A stretch of 64,000 bases of DNA, from NCBI RefSeq assembly GCF_009796785.1, contig NZ_CP047026.1:3888501-3952500 (forward strand), given 5' to 3'. Of the stretch, positions 1-7,853 are shown piece after piece (position 1 is the first letter of the stretch; every line of letters starts with the position of its first letter). This DNA is from Polaribacter sp. L3A8 (GTDB lineage: Bacteria > Bacteroidota > Bacteroidia > Flavobacteriales > Flavobacteriaceae). Made by a program: the position numbers and the translations under genes. Below the pieces are notes generated by a model. It was not told the origin of the DNA and did no database searches. It saw nothing but the letters and a program-made list of their open reading frames with translations.

Positions 1-541
1 ATAGACCACAGCATATTGAACTTAGAAATGAAGTCGGACATTGGGAAGGTGATTTAGTCATTGGAAAGAACCATAAAAGCGCTATTGGAACTATAGTAGA
101 ACGCAAAACTAGATTTACTTTAATTGTAAAATTAGAGTCCAAAAAAGCAGGTGAAGTAGCCAATGAGTTTTCTAAAATATTAAACAAATTAAATCCTATT
201 TATAAAAAAACAATGACTTACGACAACGGAATTGAAATGGCTAGACACGAAAAAATTACTCAAAATACGGGAATGAAAATATACTTTGCTCACCCCTATT
301 CTTCCTGGGAAAGAGGAACAAATGAAAATACGAACGGACTCATTAGAAGGTATCTGCCAAAGGGAACTAATTTTAATGAAATTGACATTAATCAACTCCT
401 AATTATTCAAGAAAAATTGAACAACAGACCTCGAAAAATTATTGGTTATAAAACACCTAAAGAAATGATGGATTTAGAACTTAAATTTGTAGCTTAGTAA
501 CATCAAAAAACATAAACGTTTTGTTGCGTTACAACATTGAA
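1..541 (+). mobile_element. IS30-family insertion sequence, right part
   Basis: Only the right part of the element lies in the window. It carries the C-terminal two thirds of an IS30-type DDE transposase, followed by a short non-coding end (about 498-541) containing GTTGCGTTACAACATTGA, which is a plausible terminal inverted repeat. The left end is outside the window, so the repeat cannot be confirmed. The next gene starts exactly at this end, which suggests the element landed inside that gene. Confidence 0.75.
3..497 (+). CDS. IS30-family transposase, 5'-partial
   Basis: The reading frame is open from the window edge, so the start codon and the N-terminal helix-turn-helix lie to the left. 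What is seen is the DDE integrase core: first Asp in GDLVIG (about codons 19-24), second Asp in TYDNG (about 71-75), and Glu in the RGTNENTNGLIRRYLPKGT block. That Glu block and the closing NNRPRK...GYKTP segment are hallmarks of IS30-family enzymes, which cut and join the IS ends in the cytoplasm. The frame runs through to TAG without damage, so the visible part could be functional. The nearby ATG at 213 is internal and would remove the first catalytic Asp. Confidence 0.9.
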   Translation, partial: RPQHIELRNEVGHWEGDLVIGKNHKSAIGTIVERKTRFTLIVKLESKKAGEVANEFSKILNKLNPIYKKTMTYDNGIEMARHEKITQNTGMKIYFAHPYSSWERGTNENTNGLIRRYLPKGTNFNEIDINQLLIIQEKLNNRPRKIIGYKTPKEMMDLELKFVA

Positions 542-2441
542 TCCAAGAGCTAATAGTAATACCAATATACTAACAGGTGTTAATAACAGTGGGAAAACAA
601 CAATTCTTGAAGCTATTTCACTTTGGAATGAAATTTTTAGCAAACTAGTTTTTCAAGCTCAAAAAAGCGACGGTAGCCTTGGGATTTCTTCAGGAGACTA
701 TAGGTTAGGTAGAAAAAATCAAAACTATATAGATTATAGAGATATTAATTCTGTAAGAAGTTTCGGTTATAAAGATATTTTTTACAAGTTAGATGATAGT
801 AAAATTATAAAACTATCTGCAACGATATTTATTGATGAGGCGAATGATTTAGAAATATGCTTTATAATGAAATTAGCAAATGGAAATAATTATAATGTAT
901 ATCTTGATAAACATGATGATTTTAATTTTTCAAAATTCAATGAAGTTTTCAGTACTTTGCCAGAAAGTATAGGGTGTTATTTTTCTACACCTGTAGCAAC
1001 AATTTCCTCATTTGAAGAATTTGCAATTACACCAAAAATAGAAGAAGGAATTAAAATTAGAAAATCTTCTTTGTTTTTTAGAAATAGACTTTTTAAACTA
1101 TATAAATATGGTGATTTTGAGGGTTTCAAAAAGGTTTTGTCTAAGATTGTTTACAATGAATTCGGTCTTATTGATTTTAAAATCAACGGAGATATAAGTA
1201 AAGATATTTACATTTTAATAGACGTAAATCTAAAAGGTACTGGATTTAGAAATATATCTCTTCTAGGTAGTGGTACTATACAAATTATAGAAATACTTCT
1301 TCATATTTATGAGTCAAATAAAGAGTTAAATATTATTTTACTAGATGAACCCGACAGTCATATTCATAGAGATATTCAAAAAAGATTGCTTAATTTTTTG
1401 AAAGATAGTGAAGTCCAGGTTTTTTTAACTACGCATAATGAATCATTGATACGAAGTGCAAATCCTAATAATTTATTTTTTATAGATGACACTGTTTCTA
1501 ATGAAGAAGATACAATTATCGAACCCGTAGTTAAAATTAAGTTACCACAAAGACAAATTGGTATAGAAAACTCTCATCATTCTAAAATAATGAATCAAAT
1601 TGGAAGTGAAACATCTTTAGATATTTTAAATGCTCTTGAAGCAGATAAAATTATTTTTGTTGAAGGTGTAGGTGATTCAGAATATATTCAGAAGTTAATG
1701 GAAGTTAAAAATATTGACAAAGAATGTGTTTTTTGGTCTTTTAGAGGTTTAGATAATTTATTGAAAAGGATAAAATATTATAAGGAATTTTTTGAAAGCT
1801 TAGGTTCTAATCAATCTATTTGGGATAAATGTTCTATAGTCATAGATGCTGATTTTATGACGGATGTCCAGAAAGAAAAATTGAAATTAAAACTTGAAAG
1901 TAAACTTAAGATACCTGTTTTTATATGGAAAACTTATACAATTGAGGGAACAATTTTACTTGATATTAACAAGTTAGAACAACTGATGAAAAATGAATGT
2001 ACCAAACAAAATATTACAGTAACACAGCAAACTGTTAATAGTAAAATACAAGAATCCTTAGATATTTTAAAGGAACAAAAATTGACATCGTTAGATCAGG
2101 ATGAAAAATTTTGTGTAAAAGTAACAGGTCAAATTGAAAGTCGAATTAAAAATTTACATGAAAATTTAGATATTCAAAGAAAATATATATTCGATAAGAT
2201 AACGCTTATCGAATCTTTTAATCATTATCGAATTTTTGCAAAAAAAGAACTAGATGCTAATAGAGTTTCTCACATATGTGATAAAGATGACGTAGAAAAA
2301 ATACTTAAGTTAATTTTTAATAATTTAAATATAGAAAAAGACCCTTTATTTAGTAATTATTTTTCTTTTATCTTTAACACAATAGATTCACATTTTATAA
2401 ATAGTGAATGGGATGAGTTATTGGAGTTTATATCCGAATAA
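537..2441 (+). CDS. OLD-type AAA ATPase/TOPRIM nuclease, N-terminus lost
   Basis: The protein resembles overcoming-lysogenization-defect (OLD) family nucleases: an ABC-type ATPase fused to a TOPRIM nuclease. Visible motifs are Walker A TGVNNSGKTT (residues 13-22), a signature-like LLGSGTIQ (about 240), Walker B IILLDEPDSH (about 265-275), an H-loop TTHNES (about 300), then TOPRIM FVEGVGDSEYI (about 374-384) and the acidic IVIDADFM (about 435-442). Family members usually begin 20-30 residues before Walker A with a beta strand of the KxxNFR type. Here the only start is a TTG at the very end of the IS30 element, so the N-terminus is probably missing. Many relatives act in anti-phage defence (Gabija GajA, retron-linked OLD nucleases). 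No partner gene is seen, so that role is inference. A strong terminator follows directly. Confidence 0.8.
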   Translation: MNPRANSNTNILTGVNNSGKTTILEAISLWNEIFSKLVFQAQKSDGSLGISSGDYRLGRKNQNYIDYRDINSVRSFGYKDIFYKLDDSKIIKLSATIFIDEANDLEICFIMKLANGNNYNVYLDKHDDFNFSKFNEVFSTLPESIGCYFSTPVATISSFEEFAITPKIEEGIKIRKSSLFFRNRLFKLYKYGDFEGFKKVLSKIVYNEFGLIDFKINGDISKDIYILIDVNLKGTGFRNISLLGSGTIQIIEILLHIYESNKELNIILLDEPDSHIHRDIQKRLLNFLKDSEVQVFLTTHNESLIRSANPNNLFFIDDTVSNEEDTIIEPVVKIKLPQRQIGIENSHHSKIMNQIGSETSLDILNALEADKIIFVEGVGDSEYIQKLMEVKNIDKECVFWSFRGLDNLLKRIKYYKEFFESLGSNQSIWDKCSIVIDADFMTDVQKEKLKLKLESKLKIPVFIWKTYTIEGTILLDINKLEQLMKNECTKQNITVTQQTVNSKIQESLDILKEQKLTSLDQDEKFCVKVTGQIESRIKNLHENLDIQRKYIFDKITLIESFNHYRIFAKKELDANRVSHICDKDDVEKILKLIFNNLNIEKDPLFSNYFSFIFNTIDSHFINSEWDELLEFISE

Positions 2442-2490
2442 AAAAACTACTCTGTATTCTATTAAATATAGGATACAGAGTAGCTTTTTT
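2441..2490 (+). terminator. Strong bidirectional terminator after the OLD-type gene
   Basis: A 15-bp stem starts CTACTCTGTATTC at 2447-2461 and is answered by 2469-2483, with one G-U pair and a 7-base loop. It is followed by T6 (2485-2490) and preceded by A6, so it can work on both strands. It starts right after the stop codon at 2439-2441. Confidence 0.9.
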
Positions 2491-2527
2491 ATTCGTCATT
2501 TAGGCAGAGATTACCTTCTTAATATAT

Positions 2528-2540
2528 GTTGGCAACAAGC
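2528..2540 (+). repeat. Left 13-bp inverted repeat of a cassette-like unit
   Basis: GTTGGCAACAAGC here is the reverse complement, in 12 of 13 positions, of GCCTGTTGCCAAC at 3332-3344. The 10-bp core GTTGGCAACA/TGTTGCCAAC is exact. The pair brackets a single gene of unknown function (2628-3329). Confidence 0.7.
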
Positions 2541-2627
2541 TAAAAACCGAAAACTATCGAACAGAAAATCGACCACATCAGAATAAAAGATTTATTTTGG
2601 ATTCATATAAGACCACATTTATGGAGT

Positions 2628-3329
2628 TTGGGATTTAAAGGAATTCCCGAAAATCAACATTTCACATTTGCGAAAAATAGTGATTCTGGAATTAACTTTC
2701 ACATTACAAAAAATATCTTTGATCCAGAAAATCCGAATAAAAAACCATTTATTCCAATTTTAGAAATTGATAAAGAAGTCATCACATCAGATCCAGATTC
2801 ACTTGCATTATCATTAGTTTTTGGAATGCTTACTGAAATTAATATTCTGGAAAAATCTGAATTTAACTACTTAAGCTTTGAGGAATTAAATAAAGACAAA
2901 TCTTTTGGAGAGAACAACGAAGATTTTTTTAAAACATTTGAGGAAGTTTCTAAAATAACCAAAAAAACAAGATTGAAAGTAAACGAAGGTTGGACTGACA
3001 AACTTTTGGAAGTAACTCAATCTGAAAAAATGATTAATTTAATAAATGAAAATACTAAAGAAATTGAAAAAACGGAATTAAAGGATATTGAAGCAGGAAT
3101 TTTAATTAACGAAGAAGAATTATTACACGTGATTAAAATTTATGACAAATGGTATGAATTCTCAACAAATAAAAAACCAATTGAAATTTTCAAGAACATA
3201 ATAGACGAAAAACTTGCAAAATTTATTTGGTATAATATTAAGCGTTCAATTATTATTTTAAAATCAGTAAATTCTTGGAAAGAAACAGAAAATAAATTTG
3301 AACCTATAAAAATAATTCTGAATAAATAA
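2628..3329 (+). CDS. Unknown protein in an inverted-repeat-bounded unit
   Basis: I do not recognise this 233-residue protein. It is Lys/Glu/Ile-rich, has no signal peptide or membrane segment, and looks like a soluble alpha/beta protein. Its C-terminal half (LLHVIKIYDKWYEF and after) is rich in predicted helix. The start is uncertain: the frame is open back to 2544, and the TTG at 2628 is only the first usable start. An ATG at 2621 is out of frame and stops at once. The true N-terminus may therefore be longer (the upstream codons read HIRPHLWSLGFKG) or lost. It is flanked by 13-bp inverted repeats and followed by a stem-loop repeat, so it looks like an exchangeable single-gene unit between the OLD-type gene and the mobilization genes. 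Confidence 0.55.
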   Translation: MGFKGIPENQHFTFAKNSDSGINFHITKNIFDPENPNKKPFIPILEIDKEVITSDPDSLALSLVFGMLTEINILEKSEFNYLSFEELNKDKSFGENNEDFFKTFEEVSKITKKTRLKVNEGWTDKLLEVTQSEKMINLINENTKEIEKTELKDIEAGILINEEELLHVIKIYDKWYEFSTNKKPIEIFKNIIDEKLAKFIWYNIKRSIIILKSVNSWKETENKFEPIKIILNK

Positions 3330-3331
3330 AA

Positions 3332-3476
3332 GCCTGTTGCCAACACCGTGTAAAAAAAATTGCTTGTTTTAGCTTACTTGCGAAAATCCTCTCGGATTTT
3401 CTTGGTTTGTGTTTTATTTACTAACTTTAGTGCTTAAACCCGCAACTTTTCCTACACAACAACGTTGTAGCTAATA
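3332..3476 (+). repeat. Stem-loop intergenic repeat, cassette boundary
   Basis: The segment starts with GCCTGTTGCCAACACCGTG and ends with ACAACAACGTTGTAGCTAA. It contains an internal hairpin CGAAAATCC-tctc-GGATTTTC near 3380-3400. Its ends are imperfectly complementary (CCGTGTA near the start, TACACAACAACG near the end), so the whole region may fold as one long imperfect palindrome. The end AGCTAA also occurs next to the left inverted repeat at 2538. It does not match the integron attC core GTTRRRY, so I do not call it an attC site. Confidence 0.55.
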
Positions 3477-3511
3477 AAAACTAAAAGTATTTGAGTAGTG
3501 TACCTTTAGTT

Positions 3512-3973
3512 TTATTTCTTAATATATTTATCACGTTCTTTTTTAGGTATTTGCTGTAATACGTTTAAATAATAATCTCTTTCTTTTCTGACTTCCTTTA
3601 GTTCGTTGTAAGTATTAATTTTAGAGGAGAAAAACACAAAACTAATACAAAGTAAAGAGAACCCAATTAAAACATAAATAACGCTATTAGGTAGCCTTAA
3701 CTTACTTTTGCTTTTTAATTCTGAAATTTCATCTAAAAGACTTTTATTATGATTTAAAAACCTATGTTGGTTTTGTTGAAATTCTTCTATAATTATTTTC
3801 ATATCAGAAACATCAGGCTTTTCAACTTTTAAAACCGAACCACTAACTGTTTTTATCTGTTCTGTAATGTTTTTAGCTGTGCGTTCTATAGCAATATTTG
3901 TTTGCTCTAATTTACCGATGTTTTTAATTAATATTTCAGCGATTTCTTGTGTACTTATTCTATTATTTGCCAT
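3512..3973 (-). CDS. Membrane-anchored coiled-coil protein of the mobilization operon
   Basis: This 153-residue protein follows the relaxase with a gap of only 3 bases and ends the leftward mobilization operon. It has an N-terminal amphipathic helical part with Gln/Ile/Leu-rich heptads (about residues 10-90) and one clear membrane segment, SVIYVLIGFSLLCISFVFF (about 97-115). A charged tail, RKERDYYLNVLQQ...KKERDKY, follows. Small proteins of this layout commonly sit downstream of relaxases in Bacteroidota mobilizable elements and have no proven function. By position it may tether the relaxosome to the membrane or to a helper coupling protein; that is inference. Confidence 0.7.
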   Translation of the reverse strand: MANNRISTQEIAEILIKNIGKLEQTNIAIERTAKNITEQIKTVSGSVLKVEKPDVSDMKIIIEEFQQNQHRFLNHNKSLLDEISELKSKSKLRLPNSVIYVLIGFSLLCISFVFFSSKINTYNELKEVRKERDYYLNVLQQIPKKERDKYIKK

Positions 3974-3976
3974 ATT

Positions 3977-4837
3977 TTAATGTCTTATACCTTTTGATTT
4001 TTTTTTGATTATTTCTTTAGTAACGTTAACGGCTAATTTTGGAATGCTCACGCCAACATCTAAAGCTTTAGAAAGTGGTTTAGCCTTAGAGATGTTTTTA
4101 AGTTTAGGTACATCCGTTTTTAAACCTGTACGTGATAAGCTCATATTTTTATGAACTTGCGTAGCCTTTAAATCAAAGCCTTGATGTTTTACTCTAAAAC
4201 CTTGAATTTTATTCTGCTTGGTTATTGTTGAATTCACTTCAACATCTTTTAATTTCATCTGTTTAATATATTCATTAAAATCTCTTGGCTTTCCTATTTG
4301 CATAACTTCGTTGTGCTTATTGTATATATGTTGTCGAATTTCTTTTAGATTCACTTTATCTAAAATTTGTTGATTTTTCTGTATATCCTTTGCATTTACT
4401 AACCCTCGTTCTTGTGCTATTTCTTGCGCTACTCTTTGTGCCTTTTTTCCTATAAAATTATCTTTAAAAGCTTTTCCGTTTTCGTTAATTCGATTGCAAT
4501 ACACGTGTACGTGGATTCTGCCGTTTGGCGGCGTATGTTTAATAGCTACATATTGATGTGTATCTAGTTCCATTTTTTTCATAAAGTCTTTTGTAATACT
4601 TCTTAATTGCTCGTTATCTAGTTTCTGAATATCTTCTGGACTTGGTGAAATAATTATATTGATATTGTTGTTGTTACATCTTGAGTTTTGTTCTTGGTAT
4701 ATTTTAAATTCGTCTTCTAATTCTTTTCCGTTTTCAGCAACTATTCCGTGTTTTTCTATGACTTCGGCTTGGTCTTTTCCAAGAGCATAATTATATCCAC
4801 TACCACCACTACTTACTGATGTTGCTTTTCCTACCAT
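3977..4837 (-). CDS. Relaxase/mobilization nuclease
   Basis: The relaxase nicks oriT and pilots single-stranded DNA during mobilization by a helper conjugation system. The 286-residue protein carries the metal-binding triad motif GRIHVHVYCNRIN (about residues 105-117), the HxHxxxN signature of MobA/MobP-type relaxases. An N-terminal SGGSGYNYAL (about 10-20) may supply the catalytic Tyr. At about 300 residues it is compact, like other Bacteroidota mobilizable-element relaxases that lack a primase or helicase tail. Its start overlaps the end of mobC by 29 bases, which suggests translational coupling. The HxH motif and catalytic region look intact. Confidence 0.9.
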   Translation of the reverse strand: MVGKATSVSSGGSGYNYALGKDQAEVIEKHGIVAENGKELEDEFKIYQEQNSRCNNNNINIIISPSPEDIQKLDNEQLRSITKDFMKKMELDTHQYVAIKHTPPNGRIHVHVYCNRINENGKAFKDNFIGKKAQRVAQEIAQERGLVNAKDIQKNQQILDKVNLKEIRQHIYNKHNEVMQIGKPRDFNEYIKQMKLKDVEVNSTITKQNKIQGFRVKHQGFDLKATQVHKNMSLSRTGLKTDVPKLKNISKAKPLSKALDVGVSIPKLAVNVTKEIIKKKSKGIRH

Positions 4838-5141
4838 TTCGTAAATCTCTTATATATCTTAATTCAACTTTTATTTCTTGTGCTACTTTTCTAATTTCAT
4901 TTGAAAAATGAGGGTCTTTATGTTTGAAATAATTAGCTAATCTTTCAAAATCATTATTAAAACGGGTAAGGTTTTTATACACCTTTTCTTCTTCTTCTGA
5001 AAGAGCATAATTTATCCTTTTATTAAAAATTGAATTTCTGCAATAATCAGAAATAGTAAGATTTGTTTTTTCTGCTCTATGTTTTATAGTTTCACTTTCA
5101 AGGAGTGTAACTCTAAACCTTAAAATGATTTCTTTATTCAT
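4809..5141 (-). CDS. MobC-like ribbon-helix-helix relaxosome protein
   Basis: This 110-residue protein begins IILRFRVTLLESETIKHRA, a beta strand followed by helix, and continues LTISDYCRNSIF, the pattern of ribbon-helix-helix relaxosome accessory proteins. Such proteins bind and bend oriT so that the relaxase can nick. A Lys/Arg/Glu-rich helical C-terminus follows (EVRYIRDLRNGRK-like). It overlaps the relaxase start and lies next to a 118-bp gap with a composition unlike its surroundings, a likely oriT. Confidence 0.85.
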   Translation of the reverse strand: MNKEIILRFRVTLLESETIKHRAEKTNLTISDYCRNSIFNKRINYALSEEEEKVYKNLTRFNNDFERLANYFKHKDPHFSNEIRKVAQEIKVELRYIRDLRNGRKSNISK

Positions 5142-5259
5142 TAAATTTCTTTTTTAAATTTTTGACCAAAGGGAGAAAATCGAGTGGGTTTTTGGGGGTA
5201 TGAAAATATGAGGGACGAATTATTTTTGTAGCCACAAAGACACATCTCGCATTCCACCG
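5142..5259 (-). other. Candidate origin of transfer (oriT)
   Basis: This non-coding gap lies between mobC and the primase gene. On the minus strand it reads through CGTCCCTCAT, ATACCCCCAAAAACCCACTCG and TCTCCCTTTGGTC, giving C-runs that stand out in AT-rich DNA. In relatives the nic site lies just upstream of mobC. No nic site can be named from sequence alone. Confidence 0.4.
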
Positions 5260-6111
5260 CTATAAACTTTTATTGTTTTTTTGTTGTAGGTATATATTTA
5301 AGTCTTTAAATTTTTTGTAATGAACTCTATAATCTTCTACTTTTACATTTGAATATTTACATATAATATTGAATGCATTATCTGCGGCTTCATCATTATC
5401 AAAAAAGCATTTTATTTTTGAGTAACCTTCAATTAATTCAAATGTTTTTTTAATCAAAGAAGTAGAATTTAAAATGATAAAGTTCTCTTCTGGGATATGT
5501 TTTTTTAGTGTTAAATAAGAAAGGAAATCAGACCAAGATTCAAATAAACAAATTACATCAGAATTATTATTTATAGTAGTAATAGATTTTTTACCCAAGC
5601 AACCTTTAAAGGATTTATTTCTAATTTCCCATCCTCCAAAATCATTCATAAAACCAATACCATAATATTCTTTTATAGAATCGAAAGAATAGTGAACTTG
5701 AAACAAAAATTGCTTAGCAAATTCAATATTTATTTTTCTGGAATTTAGATAATCAATCAAATTGAAATGAGACAGTTCTGCTACTTTTGTAATTGAATAA
5801 TTCGATTTTTCAGGAATAGTAGTTTTTTCTTTTTGCTGATGAAAGGAAAAATTATTTGAACTTAATATTTCTAATGATTTTTTAATGTCACATTGATGTA
5901 ATTTCATTACAAAATCTAATATATTGCCGCCACAGCCTTCTCCAAAGTCATACCAGATATTGTTGTGATTGTTTATTTTTAGTGATGGGGTAGTTTCGTT
6001 TCTAAAGGGAGATAAAAACCACGTATCGTTATTTGTTATTTTTTTAGGTGTAAAACCTAATTTTTTAAAGAATTCAATTAATTTTATTCTTTTTGCTGTA
6101 TTACAGTTCAT
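5260..6111 (-). CDS. TOPRIM primase of the mobilizable element
   Basis: This 283-residue protein has a DnaG-like layout. The N-terminal domain (about residues 1-80) reads FLSPFRNETTPSLKIN...WYDFGEGCGGNILDFV, as in CHC2 primases of mobile elements. However, the usual Cys-His-Cys zinc ligands are not in place, so the finger looks degenerate. The TOPRIM part shows the Glu in LFESWSDFLSYL (about 190-201) and the Asp pair in CFFDNDEAADNAF (about 240-252). It probably primes replication of the transferred or excised element together with the neighbouring helicase. The gene ends before mobC and is separated from the helicase by a 210-bp TGATGA-rich region. Confidence 0.85.
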   Translation of the reverse strand: MNCNTAKRIKLIEFFKKLGFTPKKITNNDTWFLSPFRNETTPSLKINNHNNIWYDFGEGCGGNILDFVMKLHQCDIKKSLEILSSNNFSFHQQKEKTTIPEKSNYSITKVAELSHFNLIDYLNSRKINIEFAKQFLFQVHYSFDSIKEYYGIGFMNDFGGWEIRNKSFKGCLGKKSITTINNNSDVICLFESWSDFLSYLTLKKHIPEENFIILNSTSLIKKTFELIEGYSKIKCFFDNDEAADNAFNIICKYSNVKVEDYRVHYKKFKDLNIYLQQKNNKSL

Positions 6112-6121
6112 AGTATGTTTT

Positions 6122-6345
6122 TTTTTGATGATTTGATGAGTTGTAATGGAAAACCCTTGTATTCATTAAGATTTAAAACGCATCACTAATTCATCTTTTC
6201 ATCAGGTTATTATAAAGTTTTTCATCAGTTTCAAATAATGATGAGCTATTGATGAATATTTGATGAGAGTAATTATCTATTTATTTACTATTGTTTATTA
6301 GTCAATAAGTTATAATCATCATTAACTCATCAATTCATCAAAATT
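6122..6345. repeat. TGATGA/TCATCA iteron-like array
   Basis: About a dozen copies of TTGATGA, ATGATGAG or their complement TTCATCA lie within some 220 bp between the primase and helicase genes. Examples are near 6125, 6132, 6190, 6198, 6220, 6238, 6251, 6261, 6318, 6327 and 6334. The last copies overlap the end of the helicase gene, where they encode FDELMS. Direct and inverted copies are mixed. Their position between two replication genes fits a replication origin or an autoregulatory operator. Confidence 0.5.
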
Positions 6346-7536
6346 TTCCTTTAAAAATTCTTTAGTAATTGTAAAATAACGAGCCTTACTACTAATTGTA
6401 GCCATAGTAATATCACCATCGCTATGGAAATAGAATTTTTTATATGATAAACTGTTATCTGCAATGGGTAACTTCCATTTTACTTTTAATAACTTTCTTA
6501 GCTCGTTACTGTTGGTTAAAAACCTTCTTTTTAGTAATACGGATAAAATATCATCAGTAGTAAACTTTACTTCATCTAATTCAAATTTGTCAATAATTGT
6601 AATCAAAATACTGGCTATCTCACTTTCCAATTTATTACGACTATTCTTAATTAATTTAGCAAGCGCAGGAGTATAGATTTGTTTACGAGTAAACCACATC
6701 CTTGTTTTTCTTTCATTAGCAAATTTTCTATTAAGAATAAAGTATAGAAAAGCAGGGATTTCATTTGTAAGTTTATTTAGTAAATCAATATCATCAACTA
6801 TTATTTTAGGTACTTTACGAACCCAAAACCTAATTTCATCTGCGTCAATTTTAATAAAGTTGTCTTCTTTATTACTGCACATAATAAATTTGCCAAAGAA
6901 TTCTACTTCAATTTTTTCTTTACCTTTTGCCTCTATTTTATTCTTATCAGAAGTTGATAGGTATTTAATTCTCTCGATAATTTCTTCTTTTTGAAAAAAA
7001 GCTTCGTCAAGTCCTAAAATAAGTTTGTTCCCCCAATCTAAATTGAAATTACTATTTAGCGAGTGACTGTCTAAGTATGACATATTGTTAGAAAATACTT
7101 CCTTAAGATATTTAAGAAATGTACTTTTTCCTGTAGCACGTTCGTTACTAACCAAACATAAAATAGGGAGTATTTGCAAAGGGTATTCGTATAATATTTT
7201 TAAATAATCAAGACCTATTTCTATTTGTTCTCCAAAAATATGATTGAAAAACTTTAAAGTGTTTTCAATCTCTCCTTTAATCGGTTTGTATTTAAGTTGT
7301 GAATAGGTATTGTAGAAGCCTTTAATCTCTTTTGAGAAATTAATATGGTTAGGATAACAGACGCTTCCATCGTATTTGGGTATTTTTCCTAAATAATTTC
7401 TGTTATGATCTTGAATAATGGTGTTTTTGTCCCATCGTATTAGAACTTCTACTAACTGACCATTAAGAGAAGGGAATTGTACAATTTTATAATATGTTGT
7501 GCCAATTCTTAAGTATTGTTTAGACCTATCTATCAT
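6322..7536 (-). CDS. Primase-helicase-type P-loop ATPase of the element
   Basis: This 404-residue protein carries Walker A NERATGKSTFLKYL (about residues 130-143), Walker B KLILGLDEAFF (about 170-180) and a sensor-like KFIMCSNKEDNF (about 216-227). This is the helicase superfamily 3/VirE-like pattern of phage and mobile-element replication proteins. It most likely unwinds DNA at the element's own origin, with the downstream TOPRIM primase as its partner. Its ATG overlaps the stop of the small helix-turn-helix gene as ATGA, so expression probably depended on that gene, which is now interrupted by an insertion sequence. No frameshift is seen. Confidence 0.85.
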   Translation of the reverse strand: MIDRSKQYLRIGTTYYKIVQFPSLNGQLVEVLIRWDKNTIIQDHNRNYLGKIPKYDGSVCYPNHINFSKEIKGFYNTYSQLKYKPIKGEIENTLKFFNHIFGEQIEIGLDYLKILYEYPLQILPILCLVSNERATGKSTFLKYLKEVFSNNMSYLDSHSLNSNFNLDWGNKLILGLDEAFFQKEEIIERIKYLSTSDKNKIEAKGKEKIEVEFFGKFIMCSNKEDNFIKIDADEIRFWVRKVPKIIVDDIDLLNKLTNEIPAFLYFILNRKFANERKTRMWFTRKQIYTPALAKLIKNSRNKLESEIASILITIIDKFELDEVKFTTDDILSVLLKRRFLTNSNELRKLLKVKWKLPIADNSLSYKKFYFHSDGDITMATISSKARYFTITKEFLKENFDELMS

Positions 7537-7798
7537 TTTCTTTTGTATTTAAATTCTTTCAATGTTTGGTCTTCATTGAAAATTTGAAAATGATGTATGC
7601 GTTTTTTTCGAGGACCGAAACTTTCCGCTTTTATGAATTCAGAGTTTACATAATTTCTGATACTCTGGTAATCTACGTGTAATAGGTCTGCAACTTGTTG
7701 ATATGTGTAATACTTGTTACTAAAATCTTCTTTAGGAGCATTTTTTATTTCGAGAACTATATTTTTTAGTTCTGAAAGTTGATTGAAAATATGACCAA

Positions 7799-7803
7799 AT
7801 GGG
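7799..7803. repeat. Target site duplication, left copy (ATGGG)
   Basis: ATGGG flanks the left end of the IS3-family element and recurs at 9124-9128 just outside its right end. Because the next bases also agree, the boundary is ambiguous by one or two positions (AATGGGT is common to both sides). A 5-bp duplication is within the 3-5 bp usual for this family. Confidence 0.85.
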
Positions 7804-7853
7804 TGTTTTGACCCCTATAAAACAAGAGTAATCTTTTAAATTTCGATTATTGG

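Noticed and set aside
2404..2586. Open frame of 60 codons on the plus strand after the OLD-type gene
   Set aside because: It runs over the terminator stem and the left inverted repeat, with no homology or start context.
3140..3346. Minus-strand frame of 68 codons
   Set aside because: It is a shadow of the unknown gene at 2628-3329 in AT-rich DNA.
3332..3476. Integron attC site
   Set aside because: The ends GTTGTAGC and GCCAAC do not fit the RYYYAAC/GTTRRRY cores, and no integron integrase is seen.
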